33,197 nt of DNA from Thiosulfativibrio sp964601165 (GCA_964601165.1 CAZRMK010000008.1:1-33197), one strand, 5' to 3'; shown: positions 1 through 7,378, numbered from the stretch's first letter. Numbers and translations: made by a program. The notes: generated from the letters alone by a model not told the origin.

Positions 1-87
1 CGCCGTGCCTGATGATTGCTCTATGTTTTACGGGGGAGTTGAGGGGAAAGTGTCATAATGGCGGAGAAGAACCTAACTTACCGACAT

Positions 88-105
88 TGGGACGCTACCC
101 TTTTT
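88..105. repeat. REP-like hairpin, degenerate copy
   Basis: The stretch TGGGACGCTACCCTTTTT matches the REP-like unit AAAGGGGACGYTACCCTTT found beside the broken transposase at 32.2-32.8 kb, with the left AAAG lost. The rest of 1-211 holds no gene that I recognise. Confidence 0.5.
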
Positions 106-139
106 ACAGAATTCACCAAACCAATGTAGCCGATATTAT

Positions 140-188
140 GGGTCTGTGAATTAAATTGTGTAAACACTCATGTTTTAATTTACAGACT
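140..188. repeat. Inverted repeat downstream of the PPi-phosphofructokinase gene
   Basis: Arms GTCTGTGAATTAAA (142-155) and TTTAATTTACAGAC (174-187) pair at 13 of 14 positions around an 18-nt loop. It lies 24 bp past the stop of the minus-strand phosphofructokinase gene. It could work as a terminator-like hairpin or be a remnant of insertion-sequence ends. No flanking target duplication is visible and there is no good T-tract. Confidence 0.45.
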
Positions 189-211
189 CTGCATTCGTGA
201 ATAAAGTCGAG

Positions 212-1489
212 CTATTTTACTGCAACGTAAGCTGGAAGTTGTTTTTTGAGGGTTTGAAAATTTAGGGGTTTTATATCTGGCAAGCCGTATTTGTAGGGTT
301 GGTCACGCTCACCTTTAACTAGAGGGAGTAGGTAGTCCAAGGCTGCCGGGGTAATGTCCATACCGTCTGCAGTTAAAAATTCATCAGGAACTAGTTTTTC
401 TAGGTCGGCGACATCTGTCAAGCTAATATTTTTGTATCGCCAAACTAACGGGCAGGTGTCGATGACTTCGATAACTGGAAGTACACCATGCTCGCCATCT
501 AGTGCGGCTTGTACGGCGGCTTTTCCTGCGCGGTATGCCATTTCCCAGTCGGTTTGAGAAACAAGGTGGCTGGCAGAGCGTTGGAGGTAATCTGGCACGG
601 CACTGTGGGTTTTACAATTAAAGTGATTTGCCACCAGTCTACCGAGACGGTGAGCTACTCCCCCTAGTTGAGTGTAGGAGTGGTTATGAGTGCGCTCGAT
701 ATTTTCGATTGAGAGGTATTCACCGGTTTCATCAGTTAGTCCTTCGGATACGATACAAACACAGTAACCTTTGGTTTCGAAGAAATGTTGTACCTTGGCA
801 AAAAACTTTTCTTTATTGAAAGTTCGTTCGGCTGGTAAAATTAACAATGGTACATCAGGGATGGTTTTTTTAATAAGTCCACCCGCGATGGCAAGCCACC
901 CTGCATTTCTACCCATCGCTTCTAGTATAAAAAACTTGGTAGAGGTATTGTGCATGGAGTGTAAGTCTATGGTGGCTTCTAATAAACTGGTGGCGATATA
1001 CTTGGCGGCACTGCCAAAACCAGGGCTACAGTGAGATAGGGCTAGGTCATTGTCGATGGTTTTTGGCACACCGATGCAGACCATTGAGTGACCGTTTTGG
1101 GTGCAGTAGTCAGCTACTTTTTGTGCTGTAACCATTGAGCCATTGCCGCCATTGTAAAAGAAATAGCCAATTTTGTAGGTTTTAAATACTTTAAGTAAGC
1201 GTTTATATTGGCTTGGATTTTCTTCATAACTATCTATATCAAAACGACAGGCTTTAAAAGCGGCTCCTGGTTGGCGTTTGATACGGTCGAGTTTTTTTTC
1301 AGACAGTAAGGAGATATCAATTATAACTTCTTCTAATACCCCTTTAATGCCATTTTCAGCAGCATAAAGTTTGCCAAATTTGTTAGGATGACGTTTTACC
1401 ATTTCAATTACGCCAGCAGCACTGGCATTGATAACGGAGGTGACTCCTCCTGCTTGAGCATATAAAACATTTTTAGAATCTTGTGACAT
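212..1489 (-). CDS. pfp: Pyrophosphate--fructose-6-phosphate 1-phosphotransferase (PPi-type phosphofructokinase)
   Basis: The product is predicted to interconvert fructose 6-phosphate and fructose 1,6-bisphosphate in the cytosol, using PPi rather than ATP. The 425-residue protein has the phosphofructokinase loop GGNGS (residues 114-118) and the catalytic segment PKTIDND (142-148). In this family the Lys in PKTIDND, where ATP enzymes carry Gly (PGTIDND), marks PPi use. The N-terminal substrate loop AQAGGVTSVINAS (11-23) fits long PPi-PFKs known from methanotrophs and sulfur-oxidising gammaproteobacteria. The start is ATG with a GAGGA ribosome-binding site about 9 nt upstream. It follows rnd on the same strand after 47 bp, so the two may be co-transcribed. 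PPi dependence is inferred from motifs. A reversible PPi-PFK can also serve in a modified Calvin cycle, which would suit the sbtA gene nearby. Confidence 0.88.
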   Translation of the reverse strand: MSQDSKNVLYAQAGGVTSVINASAAGVIEMVKRHPNKFGKLYAAENGIKGVLEEVIIDISLLSEKKLDRIKRQPGAAFKACRFDIDSYEENPSQYKRLLKVFKTYKIGYFFYNGGNGSMVTAQKVADYCTQNGHSMVCIGVPKTIDNDLALSHCSPGFGSAAKYIATSLLEATIDLHSMHNTSTKFFILEAMGRNAGWLAIAGGLIKKTIPDVPLLILPAERTFNKEKFFAKVQHFFETKGYCVCIVSEGLTDETGEYLSIENIERTHNHSYTQLGGVAHRLGRLVANHFNCKTHSAVPDYLQRSASHLVSQTDWEMAYRAGKAAVQAALDGEHGVLPVIEVIDTCPLVWRYKNISLTDVADLEKLVPDEFLTADGMDITPAALDYLLPLVKGERDQPYKYGLPDIKPLNFQTLKKQLPAYVAVK

Positions 1490-1536
1490 GGGTTTCCTCG
1501 TAGGGTTAGGTGCTTAGAATTACTCTCCATTCTAAA

Positions 1537-2685
1537 TTAATAGAGTTGAATTTTTCCATGTTTTATCATTAAACTTTTTTGACCTGATAACAGTTCTCGT
1601 AGCGGTTGCTCGTATAAAAAATAACGCCATCCTGTTAGGCATGCTTGTTTTTGCCGTAAAATTTGTAGTATTTCGGCTTTGTTTGCAATATGAGGGGCTG
1701 AACAGTTATGGTCTTGACTTATTTGGGTGAGGAAGGCTTGGCAAATATCGAGTAACTTTGCTTCATCTGTACTAGGTTTAGGAGGTTTAAGGGGTTTTTC
1801 AGGCCAAGATTCAGGATGAGAGAAAACATGGTCGATGAGGTTAATCCATTCTTGCCCATAGTTTTTTATTGATGAGGCTTTCATGTTTGGAGTTTTATAG
1901 AGATCTTCAACTGTTTGAGGGGGGCGTTTAGCAATGGCAATAACAGCGTCATCAGATATTATCCAGCGTCTAGGTTGGTTGTGTTTAATTGCAAAATCTT
2001 CTCTCCAGCTTGCTAGGGCATAAGCAATCGCGATTTGCTTGTGAGACAGGCCCTTTAGTTGTTTTAATTTATTACCCGCTTTATTTGGGTTAAGGTCGTA
2101 AAGAGCAGGGGAAAGTAGGTTTTCAAAATCAGTAATTAGAGAAGAATGTTGCTGATGAGAAAGTTGCGATAGAATTTTTTTATAAAGAGGGACTAAAAAT
2201 AGCACGTCATCTAGGGCGTATTGTAATTGTTTGTCTGATAGGGGTCGTTGCGACCAGTCGGTACGGGTTTGGTCTTTGTTGAGAGTAACATTAAGTTCAC
2301 CTAAAATTATTTTTGCAAGACCTGCTAGATTACCATGGCCTAAAAAAATGCCAGCGATTTGAGTGTCAAAAATAGACACGGGCATTTGTTGGCTAACTTG
2401 ATACAATACTTCGATATCTTGTCGGGCAGAGTGAAAAACCTTAATAATGTTTGGATTGGTTAAGCAGTCCCAAAAAGGCGCGAGATCCGTTAGAATGTTG
2501 TTAAAACTGAGAGGGTCAATTAAGGCGGTTTGACCAGCAGAGCTTTGAATTTGAATTAAACTGAGTTGAGGGAAGAAGGTATCGATTCGTATAAACTCGG
2601 TATCAATCGCTATCCAAGAACAGCTTTGTAAGTGTTGGCAGTATTGAGTTAGTGTTTGAGTATTGTTAATCATTAAATATGTCAT
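1537..2685 (-). CDS. rnd: Ribonuclease D
   Basis: This is a 3'-5' exoribonuclease that trims tRNA precursors and other structured RNAs. The 382-residue protein has an N-terminal DEDD exonuclease domain: Exo I IDTEF with D28 and E30, Exo II HSARQD ending at D90, and Exo III YALDD with Y156 and D160. An HRDC RNA-binding domain follows at about residues 205-290. Length matches the E. coli enzyme (about 375). The start is unusual. The ATG at 2685-2683 lies only 3 bp outside a 96-bp mobile element. The best ribosome-binding site (AAAGG on the minus strand, plus-strand 2693-2697, spacing 7 nt) is inside that element's end. A second in-frame Met at residue 5 is the alternative. The gene is divergent from mpl. 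Confidence 0.93.
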   Translation of the reverse strand: MTYLMINNTQTLTQYCQHLQSCSWIAIDTEFIRIDTFFPQLSLIQIQSSAGQTALIDPLSFNNILTDLAPFWDCLTNPNIIKVFHSARQDIEVLYQVSQQMPVSIFDTQIAGIFLGHGNLAGLAKIILGELNVTLNKDQTRTDWSQRPLSDKQLQYALDDVLFLVPLYKKILSQLSHQQHSSLITDFENLLSPALYDLNPNKAGNKLKQLKGLSHKQIAIAYALASWREDFAIKHNQPRRWIISDDAVIAIAKRPPQTVEDLYKTPNMKASSIKNYGQEWINLIDHVFSHPESWPEKPLKPPKPSTDEAKLLDICQAFLTQISQDHNCSAPHIANKAEILQILRQKQACLTGWRYFLYEQPLRELLSGQKSLMIKHGKIQLY

Positions 2686-2688
2686 ATT

Positions 2689-2784
2689 GAGGCCTTTGCA
2701 TAATTAAAGTGCGGTTTTAAGGAGTGCAGAAAATGCACTGTTTTATGAGTTTCATAAATTGTGCTTTAATTATGCAAAGGTCTC
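2689..2784. mobile_element. M-family MITE-like element, complete copy
   Basis: This 96-bp element has imperfect terminal inverted repeats of about 24 bp. The left end is GAGGCCTTTGCATAAT and the right end, read inward, is GAGACCTTTGCATAAT. It codes for nothing. The flanking pentamers ATATT (2684-2688) and ATGTT (2785-2789) match at 4 of 5 positions, consistent with a decayed 5-bp target duplication. A second copy at 20621-20857 has an exact 5-bp duplication, and an end fragment lies at 32577-32590. The ends loosely recall IS5-type termini, but that assignment is uncertain. It fills most of the rnd-mpl divergent promoter region. Confidence 0.75.
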
Positions 2785-2824
2785 ATGTTGCAGAGTGTAG
2801 CACGTACACGTAAAGGAAATAGGT

Positions 2825-4231
2825 TTGAAACAAAAAAAACGTATTCATATTTTAGGCATAGCAGGCACCTTTATGGGCGGGATTGCTCAAATTGCTAAAC
2901 AACAAGGCTTTGAAGTAACTGGTTCGGATAACGCAATTTATCCGCCAATGAGCACTCAGCTTGAACAAGCAGGGATAGGGGTGTCTGAATATGAAAAAGA
3001 TAGTTTTCTAAAAACCCTTTCTGATGTAGTGGTCCCTCTTGATGTAGTAGTAATAGGTAATGCTTTAAGCCGTGGGCATCGTTTGGTTGAAGATACTTTA
3101 AATACACAGCAGGCGTATACCTCTGGCCCTCAATGGTTGGCAGAAAATGTGTTGCAAGATCGTTGGGTGGTCGCAGTGGCGGGCACGCATGGTAAAACCT
3201 CCACGGCTTCAATGGTGGCGTGGCTGTTAGAATTTGCAGATTTAAATCCGGGGTTTTTAATTGGCGGTGTGCCAGAAAATTTTGGGGTTTCTGCACGTTT
3301 AGGAAGTTCACCTTTTTTTGTGGTAGAGGCTGATGAATATGACACGGCATTTTTTGATAAACGCTCCAAGTTTGTGCACTATCACCCTCGCACCTGTGTG
3401 TTGAATAATCTTGAATTTGATCATGCTGATATTTTTGATGACCTAGCAGAGATTCAAAAGCAATTCCATCATTTAATTAGAACTGTACCTAATAATGGTT
3501 TGATTGTTATGCCGCAAGATGACCAAAATTTAGACAAGGTAATTTCTGAAGGTTGTTGGACTCCTATCGAGACTCAAGGAAAAGCAGCTAATTGGTCTTA
3601 TAAGCTTTTAGAAGAAGATGGCACAGAGTTTGAAGTTTTTTATAAGCAGGAAGTTCTGGGTAAAGTTATTTGGCACCTTACAGGCTTGCACAATGTGCGT
3701 AATGCGTTAAGTGCCATCTCCGCTGCGGTAAATTGTGGCGTGCCTCCGCGTATGGCAGTGGAGGGATTGTCGCAATTTAAAGGTATTCGGCGGCGAATGA
3801 CTAAAGTTGGTGAAACCCGTAATGGAATTATTATTTATGATGACTTTGCCCATCACCCAACTGCCATAAAAACCACGCTTTCAGGAGCTAAAAAAGCGTT
3901 AAATCGTGCTAAAGGTACTGGGTTTGGTAAAAATGGACGCTTAATTGCAGTTTTTGAACCCCGTTCAAATACCATGCGAATGGGTATTCATAAAGACACT
4001 TTAACACAAGCCTTTGTCGATGCGGATGAGGTTTACATGTTTATTGATAAAAGCTGGAGTTGGCAGTGTTCGATAGATAATTTTAAGCCTAAGCTAACAT
4101 TAACTTCTAGTTATAGTGAGTTATTATTTAGATTAAAAACTGACTTGCAAGCGAATGATAATGTCGTAATTATGTCAAATGGAAGTTTTGGAAATCTGCA
4201 TTCCCTGTTATTTGAAGCTTTACAAAGATAA
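2825..4231 (+). CDS. mpl: UDP-N-acetylmuramate:L-Ala-gamma-D-Glu-meso-DAP ligase
   Basis: Mpl attaches recycled murein tripeptide to UDP-MurNAc in the cytoplasm, a step in peptidoglycan recycling. The 468-residue protein shows the Mur ligase layout: an N-terminal UDP-binding Rossmann segment HILGIAGTFMGG (8-19), the ATP P-loop AGTHGKTSTAS (119-129), the Mur signature EADEYD (168-173) and LNNLEFDHADIF (193-204). A C-terminal domain carries DDFAHHPTA and FEPRSNTMR. Length fits E. coli Mpl (457). The start is TTG, with AAAGGA at 2813-2818 as ribosome-binding site, and no better in-frame ATG lies nearby. It is divergent from rnd, and the promoter must lie in or beside the M-family element. I see no obvious terminator before the degenerate repeat at 4243. 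Confidence 0.95.
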   Translation: MKQKKRIHILGIAGTFMGGIAQIAKQQGFEVTGSDNAIYPPMSTQLEQAGIGVSEYEKDSFLKTLSDVVVPLDVVVIGNALSRGHRLVEDTLNTQQAYTSGPQWLAENVLQDRWVVAVAGTHGKTSTASMVAWLLEFADLNPGFLIGGVPENFGVSARLGSSPFFVVEADEYDTAFFDKRSKFVHYHPRTCVLNNLEFDHADIFDDLAEIQKQFHHLIRTVPNNGLIVMPQDDQNLDKVISEGCWTPIETQGKAANWSYKLLEEDGTEFEVFYKQEVLGKVIWHLTGLHNVRNALSAISAAVNCGVPPRMAVEGLSQFKGIRRRMTKVGETRNGIIIYDDFAHHPTAIKTTLSGAKKALNRAKGTGFGKNGRLIAVFEPRSNTMRMGIHKDTLTQAFVDADEVYMFIDKSWSWQCSIDNFKPKLTLTSSYSELLFRLKTDLQANDNVVIMSNGSFGNLHSLLFEALQR

Positions 4232-4242
4232 TTTTAATTAAC

Positions 4243-4276
4243 ATCTAAGTCCTGCAAGTATTCGCAGAATTTAGCT
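4243..4276. repeat. R-family short hairpin R1, degenerate
   Basis: The sequence runs from ATCTAAGTCCTGCAAG to GCAGAATTTAG and is recognisable as an R-family unit with several substitutions. It ends at the stop codon (TAG, 4276-4278) that bounds the yqaA reading frame, so it lies exactly where that gene's ribosome-binding site and start should be. Confidence 0.6.
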
Positions 4277-4299
4277 AGTATTTCAAGTCGAGAATAATT

Positions 4300-4731
4300 C
4301 TGGAAGCTTATCTTAGTCTTTTTGCGGTTGCTTTATTAGCAGCTACGATTCTTCCTGCAGCTTCAGAAGTGATGCTGTATGGTTTAGCTGTGGCGGGTTA
4401 TAATCCTGTAGCTTTATGGGTAGTTGCCACGATTGGTAATACGTTGGGTTCTATAGTAAATTATGGATTAGGGCGTTATTTGTTACGTTATCAAAATAGA
4501 CCAGGGTTTCCTTTTAAGGCAGATAAGCTTCATACCAGTCAAGTTTGGTTTCAGCGTTACGGCGTGTGGACGTTATTATTTGCTTGGACTCCGATAGTAG
4601 GTGATGTTTTTACTTTTATTGCTGGAGTAATGAAAGTTAAATTTATGTTATTTCTGGTATTGGTTTTTATTGGTAAAGGTCTGCGTTATGCGGTGCTATT
4701 AGTCGGGGTATTGTTTTTTCATGGGGGTTAA
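4300..4731 (+). CDS. yqaA: YqaA-like DedA/SNARE-associated family membrane protein, non-standard start
   Basis: The frame is open from 4279, and its translation matches the small integral membrane protein YqaA of E. coli along its length: LLAATILPAASE, then ATIGNTLGS, then FQRYGVWTLLFAWTPIVGD. The cellular role of YqaA is not well defined; related DedA proteins act in membrane homeostasis. Counted from CTG at 4300 the protein is 143 residues, against 142 in E. coli, so the coding region looks complete. However, there is no ATG, GTG or TTG between the TAG at 4276-4278 and GTG 4369. Possible starts are CTG 4300, ATT 4297 or ATA 4294. GTG 4369 would remove the first membrane segment, including the conserved LPxxSE motif. 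A degenerate R repeat ends right at this point. It could be translated from a rare codon, or be silenced after losing its start. Confidence 0.75.
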   Translation: MEAYLSLFAVALLAATILPAASEVMLYGLAVAGYNPVALWVVATIGNTLGSIVNYGLGRYLLRYQNRPGFPFKADKLHTSQVWFQRYGVWTLLFAWTPIVGDVFTFIAGVMKVKFMLFLVLVFIGKGLRYAVLLVGVLFFHGG

Positions 4732-4822
4732 GGAATCGTTCCTGATTTATAAGCACTAGCTCTGTAATATCTGTTGATTTTACAGAAAATAAAAAATAGT
4801 CGTTGAATTTAGGACGAGATTA

Positions 4823-5032
4823 ATGATTTGTTATTTTCTTGTAAAATTAGTTGGTTGCGTATTATTTTGTGTTTATATATTCGGGTTTGGGGTAACGTTA
4901 AAGCTTGACAAATGGTCTAAAAAAACAATAATAGCCATCAAGATTTTATTCAGTTTTTACTGGAGGTCTTTGTGCGAGCGGAATGCTAGAGAAAAGGTTA
5001 TGTTGTTTTTTTATGCAATAAAGTTGGTGTAA
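4823..5032 (+). CDS. Possible small membrane protein, unrecognised
   Basis: This is a 69-codon frame with an ATG preceded by AGGACGAG about 5 nt upstream. The first 30 residues are hydrophobic, enough for one membrane segment, and the rest is basic. I recognise no family, and an AT-rich spacer can produce such a frame by chance. Apart from this frame and repeats R2 and R3, I see nothing in the 547 bp between yqaA and sbtA. Confidence 0.22.
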   Translation: MICYFLVKLVGCVLFCVYIFGFGVTLKLDKWSKKTIIAIKILFSFYWRSLCERNAREKVMLFFYAIKLV

Positions 5033-5130
5033 ATATCTCTTTTGAATGGGATTTGATTTTTTTATAAAGAGTCGTTTTTAAGAAAAGATAGTGTGTAACA
5101 AAGTTGATTAAGCTTGCTTGTAAGTTTCTG

Positions 5131-5172
5131 TATTACCTAAATCCTGCAATCACTTGCAGGATTTAGGTAATA
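5131..5172. repeat. R-family short hairpin R2
   Basis: This is a perfect palindrome. The 19-bp arm TATTACCTAAATCCTGCAA (5131-5149) pairs with its exact complement at 5154-5172 across the loop TCAC. The core unit is 34 bp (5135-5168). It lies 107 bp upstream of sbtA. Confidence 0.9.
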
Positions 5173-5223
5173 CTAAATTGATTTTTTATTTACAACTTTT
5201 CATAATAACGGTCTTCTATTACA

Positions 5224-5257
5224 ACCTAAGTTCTGCAAGCACTTGCAGAATTCAGGT
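5224..5257. repeat. R-family short hairpin R3
   Basis: This is a 34-bp unit starting ACCTAAGTTCTGCAAG and ending CTTGCAGAATTCAGGT, a near-perfect palindrome. It ends 21 bp before the sbtA start, so it would fall in the sbtA 5' leader or promoter. Confidence 0.85.
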
Positions 5258-5278
5258 ATTAAAAGCGGGGGAACAGAA

Positions 5279-6292
5279 ATGTTTATGGAATTTATTAGTG
5301 GGTTTTTACACCAGCTACAGCAACCGGTATTGGCTTTTTTGATAGGTGGGATGGTTATTGCCGCCCTCAACAGTAAGTTACGCATACCTGACGCTATTTA
5401 TCATTTTGCGGTATTTATGCTCTTGATGAGAATCGGGATAAATGCCGGGATGGCAATTCAGGATGCAAGTCTTATGGATATGTTACTCCCCGCTTTTTTC
5501 AGCGTATTGATGGGAGTAGGGATTGTATTTCTCGGTTGGTTTACCTTGGCAAGGTTGCCAGGTGTAAAAAAAGACGATGCCCTTGCCACTGTAGGTTTGT
5601 TTGGTGCTGTGAGTGGTTCAACTCTAGCGGTTACTATGATGTTACTGGAATCAGAAGACATCTTCTATGAAGCTTGGGTTCCTGCACTATATCCCTTTAT
5701 GGATATCCCCGCTCTTGTGTTGGCGATTGTATTAGCCAATCTTTATCTTGCTAAAAAAGCTACTAAAGGCTCTGCTGATGCTGGGAAAAAAATTGCTATT
5801 TGGCCTATTGTTAAAGAATGCTTGCAGGGCTCCGCTATAACCGCTTTGCTTTTCGGAATGGTGCTTGGACTATTCACACAGCCAGAAGCAGTATTTGAAG
5901 AGTTCTATGATCCACTATTTAGAGGTCTATTAACTATTTTGATGTTGGTAATGGGTATTGAAGCTTATCAGCGCATAAGAGAATTAGCAGGAGTAGCTCA
6001 CTGGTTTATTATTTATGCCTTTGTTGCACCTATTATTCATGGTTTAATCGGGTTTGGCTTGGGTTATATTGCTCATGTATTAGTTGGTTTGAGTCCTGGA
6101 GGCGTGATTATATTTGCCATTATTGCCGCTTCTAACTCCGATATATCTGGCCCTCCCACTATCAGAGCGGGTATACCCACGGCGAATCCCTCGGTTTATA
6201 TCGCAACCTCAACAGGTCTGGGGTCAGTGGTCGCAATTGCTATTTGTGTGCCACTCTTTCTGGCGTTAGGTAAAGTGGTGTTTTCGCTCTAG
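5279..6292 (+). CDS. sbtA: SbtA-type sodium-dependent bicarbonate transporter
   Basis: SbtA is an inner-membrane Na+/HCO3- symporter that concentrates inorganic carbon for fixation. Taken from ATG 5279 (GGGGG ribosome-binding site, spacing about 7 nt), the protein has 337 residues. A frame extension back to 5243 starts inside repeat R3 and is unlikely. The sequence follows cyanobacterial SbtA closely: LGFLIGGM-like FLIGGMVIAAL (20-30), FGAVSGST (108-115), ALYPFMDIPALV (136-147), a repeat half with DPLFRGLLTILMLVMG (211-226), and NSDISGPPTIRAGIP (286-300). About 10 hydrophobic segments are visible. The central cytoplasmic loop (about 158-173) is much shorter than in cyanobacteria. An SbtB-like gene follows 211 bp downstream, as expected for this pair. 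R repeats lie on both sides. Confidence 0.92.
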   Translation: MFMEFISGFLHQLQQPVLAFLIGGMVIAALNSKLRIPDAIYHFAVFMLLMRIGINAGMAIQDASLMDMLLPAFFSVLMGVGIVFLGWFTLARLPGVKKDDALATVGLFGAVSGSTLAVTMMLLESEDIFYEAWVPALYPFMDIPALVLAIVLANLYLAKKATKGSADAGKKIAIWPIVKECLQGSAITALLFGMVLGLFTQPEAVFEEFYDPLFRGLLTILMLVMGIEAYQRIRELAGVAHWFIIYAFVAPIIHGLIGFGLGYIAHVLVGLSPGGVIIFAIIAASNSDISGPPTIRAGIPTANPSVYIATSTGLGSVVAIAICVPLFLALGKVVFSL

Positions 6293-6396
6293 TTTAGAAA
6301 TGGTTTAAAGCTTGGTAGGTGTTGTCCTAGCCTATCAGTTTTAAATGTTAGAATTGGCTGAACTAATCTCAATCAATAAAGTTGGTATAATGTGTC

Positions 6397-6430
6397 ACCT
6401 AAATCCTGCAATCACTTGCAGGATTTAGGT
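6397..6430. repeat. R-family short hairpin R4
   Basis: This is a 34-bp perfect palindrome with loop TCAC, and one extra base pair (C6396, G6431) extends it. It lies between sbtA and the sbtB-like gene, where a hairpin could lower or separate expression of the second gene. The flanking triplets are GTC and GTT, so a target duplication is at best decayed. Confidence 0.88.
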
Positions 6431-6503
6431 GTTAGTTTTTATGCGTTATATTTTTTTAGGGGTTGGGTGAAGAGCAGTACGCAATAATACGAGGTAATAT
6501 ATT

Positions 6504-6812
6504 ATGGAATTCGTTAAAGAAAAAAGTCTTACTATCATTACAGAGTCATCAATACTTGATCAGATTTTAGATTTTATTACTGAGCATGGAGCTAGTGGCT
6601 ACTCTATTACTGAGGTTTCTGGCAAAGGCAAACGTAAAGGTATTAGAGATGGTTCTAGCATAGGTGGTACTTTTAAAAATGTTAAAATTGAGACAGTTGT
6701 GCCTGAAGATTTAGCTCGTAAAATATCTACAGAAGTTGTGGAAAGGTTTTTTAAAAATTATGCAGGGTTCGTTTATATGACGGATGCAGATATTTTATAT
6801 TTTCCAGGCTAA
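6504..6812 (+). CDS. sbtB: SbtB-like PII-family regulatory protein
   Basis: SbtB proteins are trimeric PII-like regulators that bind adenine nucleotides and SbtA, controlling bicarbonate uptake. This 102-residue protein has the PII ferredoxin-like fold pattern: SLTIITESSILDQILDFI (8-25), the GASGYSITEVSGKGKR turn (29-44), a T-loop region at about 44-58, and the closing strand NYAGFVYMTDADIL (85-98). Length and pattern match cyanobacterial SbtB except at the C-terminus. It stops at LYFPG, without the Cys-rich redox tail (CGPDGC) described for cyanobacterial SbtB. The start is ATG with GAGGT about 8 nt upstream. Co-location with sbtA supports the assignment over a glnB/glnK-type PII, which would carry the uridylylated T-loop Tyr. 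Confidence 0.85.
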   Translation: MEFVKEKSLTIITESSILDQILDFITEHGASGYSITEVSGKGKRKGIRDGSSIGGTFKNVKIETVVPEDLARKISTEVVERFFKNYAGFVYMTDADILYFPG

Positions 6813-6846
6813 ATGGTAGTGCTGTTAAAATATAGTTTTAACTATT

Positions 6847-6876
6847 ACCTGAATCCTTGAATACACGGATTTAGGT
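6847..6876. repeat. R-family short hairpin R5, with target duplication
   Basis: This 30-bp unit starts ACCTGAATCC and ends GGATTTAGGT, with an altered centre. It is flanked on both sides by ATT (6844-6846 and 6877-6879), a candidate 3-bp target duplication. It lies between the sbtB-like gene and the convergent small membrane protein gene. Confidence 0.7.
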
Positions 6877-6936
6877 ATTAATTTAATTAAACTCTTTACG
6901 TTCTTATTTACTATAGAGTCTTTAAATCTCCAATGT

Positions 6937-7200
6937 TTATTGTGAAAGATTTTGAGTTTTATCCTTGATAAAATCACTTGCACTTTCAGTCATATCTTTA
7001 GCTTTCTCAAGAATATTCGCTTCAGGCATAAAAAAAGAAACCAAAATAATCACTGCTGCAATAATTAATATTGCTTTTATAGTATTCAGAAGTATCTTAG
7101 TGATAAAGAAAAATACTAAAATCCCCAGCAAAACAGCGATTACTGTTCCAATATCTCCTGCTTGTAAGTTTTGCATGGTGGTATTGAACCAGTCTTGCAT
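6937..7200 (-). CDS. Small two-segment membrane protein, unrecognised
   Basis: The 87-residue protein has two adjacent hydrophobic segments (about residues 17-34 and 40-57). After them comes an acidic and polar amphipathic tail (EKAKDMTESASDFIKDKTQ), probably cytoplasmic or membrane-surface. It has a strong ribosome-binding site AGGAGAA 8-9 nt before ATG, which makes it much more credible than a chance frame. I do not recognise a named family. It is convergent with the sbtB-like gene and divergent from queA. Confidence 0.65.
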   Translation of the reverse strand: MQDWFNTTMQNLQAGDIGTVIAVLLGILVFFFITKILLNTIKAILIIAAVIILVSFFMPEANILEKAKDMTESASDFIKDKTQNLSQ

Positions 7201-7231
7201 TATATTTTCTCCTAATTTTAGATTCAGGTAT

Positions 7232-7256
7232 ACCTAAACCCTTGCAGAGTTTAGAT
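7232..7256. repeat. R-family short repeat R6, degenerate
   Basis: The sequence ACCTAAACCCTTGCAGAGTTTAG is a shortened, mutated R unit. It sits directly upstream of the minus-strand small membrane protein gene. A lone half unit (ACCTAAATTTTA) lies at 7353-7364, just before the queA ribosome-binding site. Confidence 0.5.
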
Positions 7257-7378
7257 TGTATTTTTGAAAAATCATACCATAGCTTATGCAATATTCGTGT
7301 TTTTATGTTTGGATTAGGATTTTAGGATAAAATTATAATCTTGACTAGAGATTACCTAAATTTTAAAGGAAATTTATT

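Noticed and set aside
1..151. A frame open from the left edge to a TGA at 149-151
   Set aside because: About 49 codons with no recognisable motif; part of it reads through a REP-like hairpin, so chance is more likely.
2895..3369. Minus-strand frames inside mpl, and similar long antisense frames inside secD, prfC, mgtE and yrbG
   Set aside because: They are shadows of strongly conserved genes on the other strand and have no homology of their own.
5243..5278. Upstream extension of sbtA
   Set aside because: It starts inside repeat R3, while ATG 5279 has a good ribosome-binding site and matches the start of SbtA homologues.
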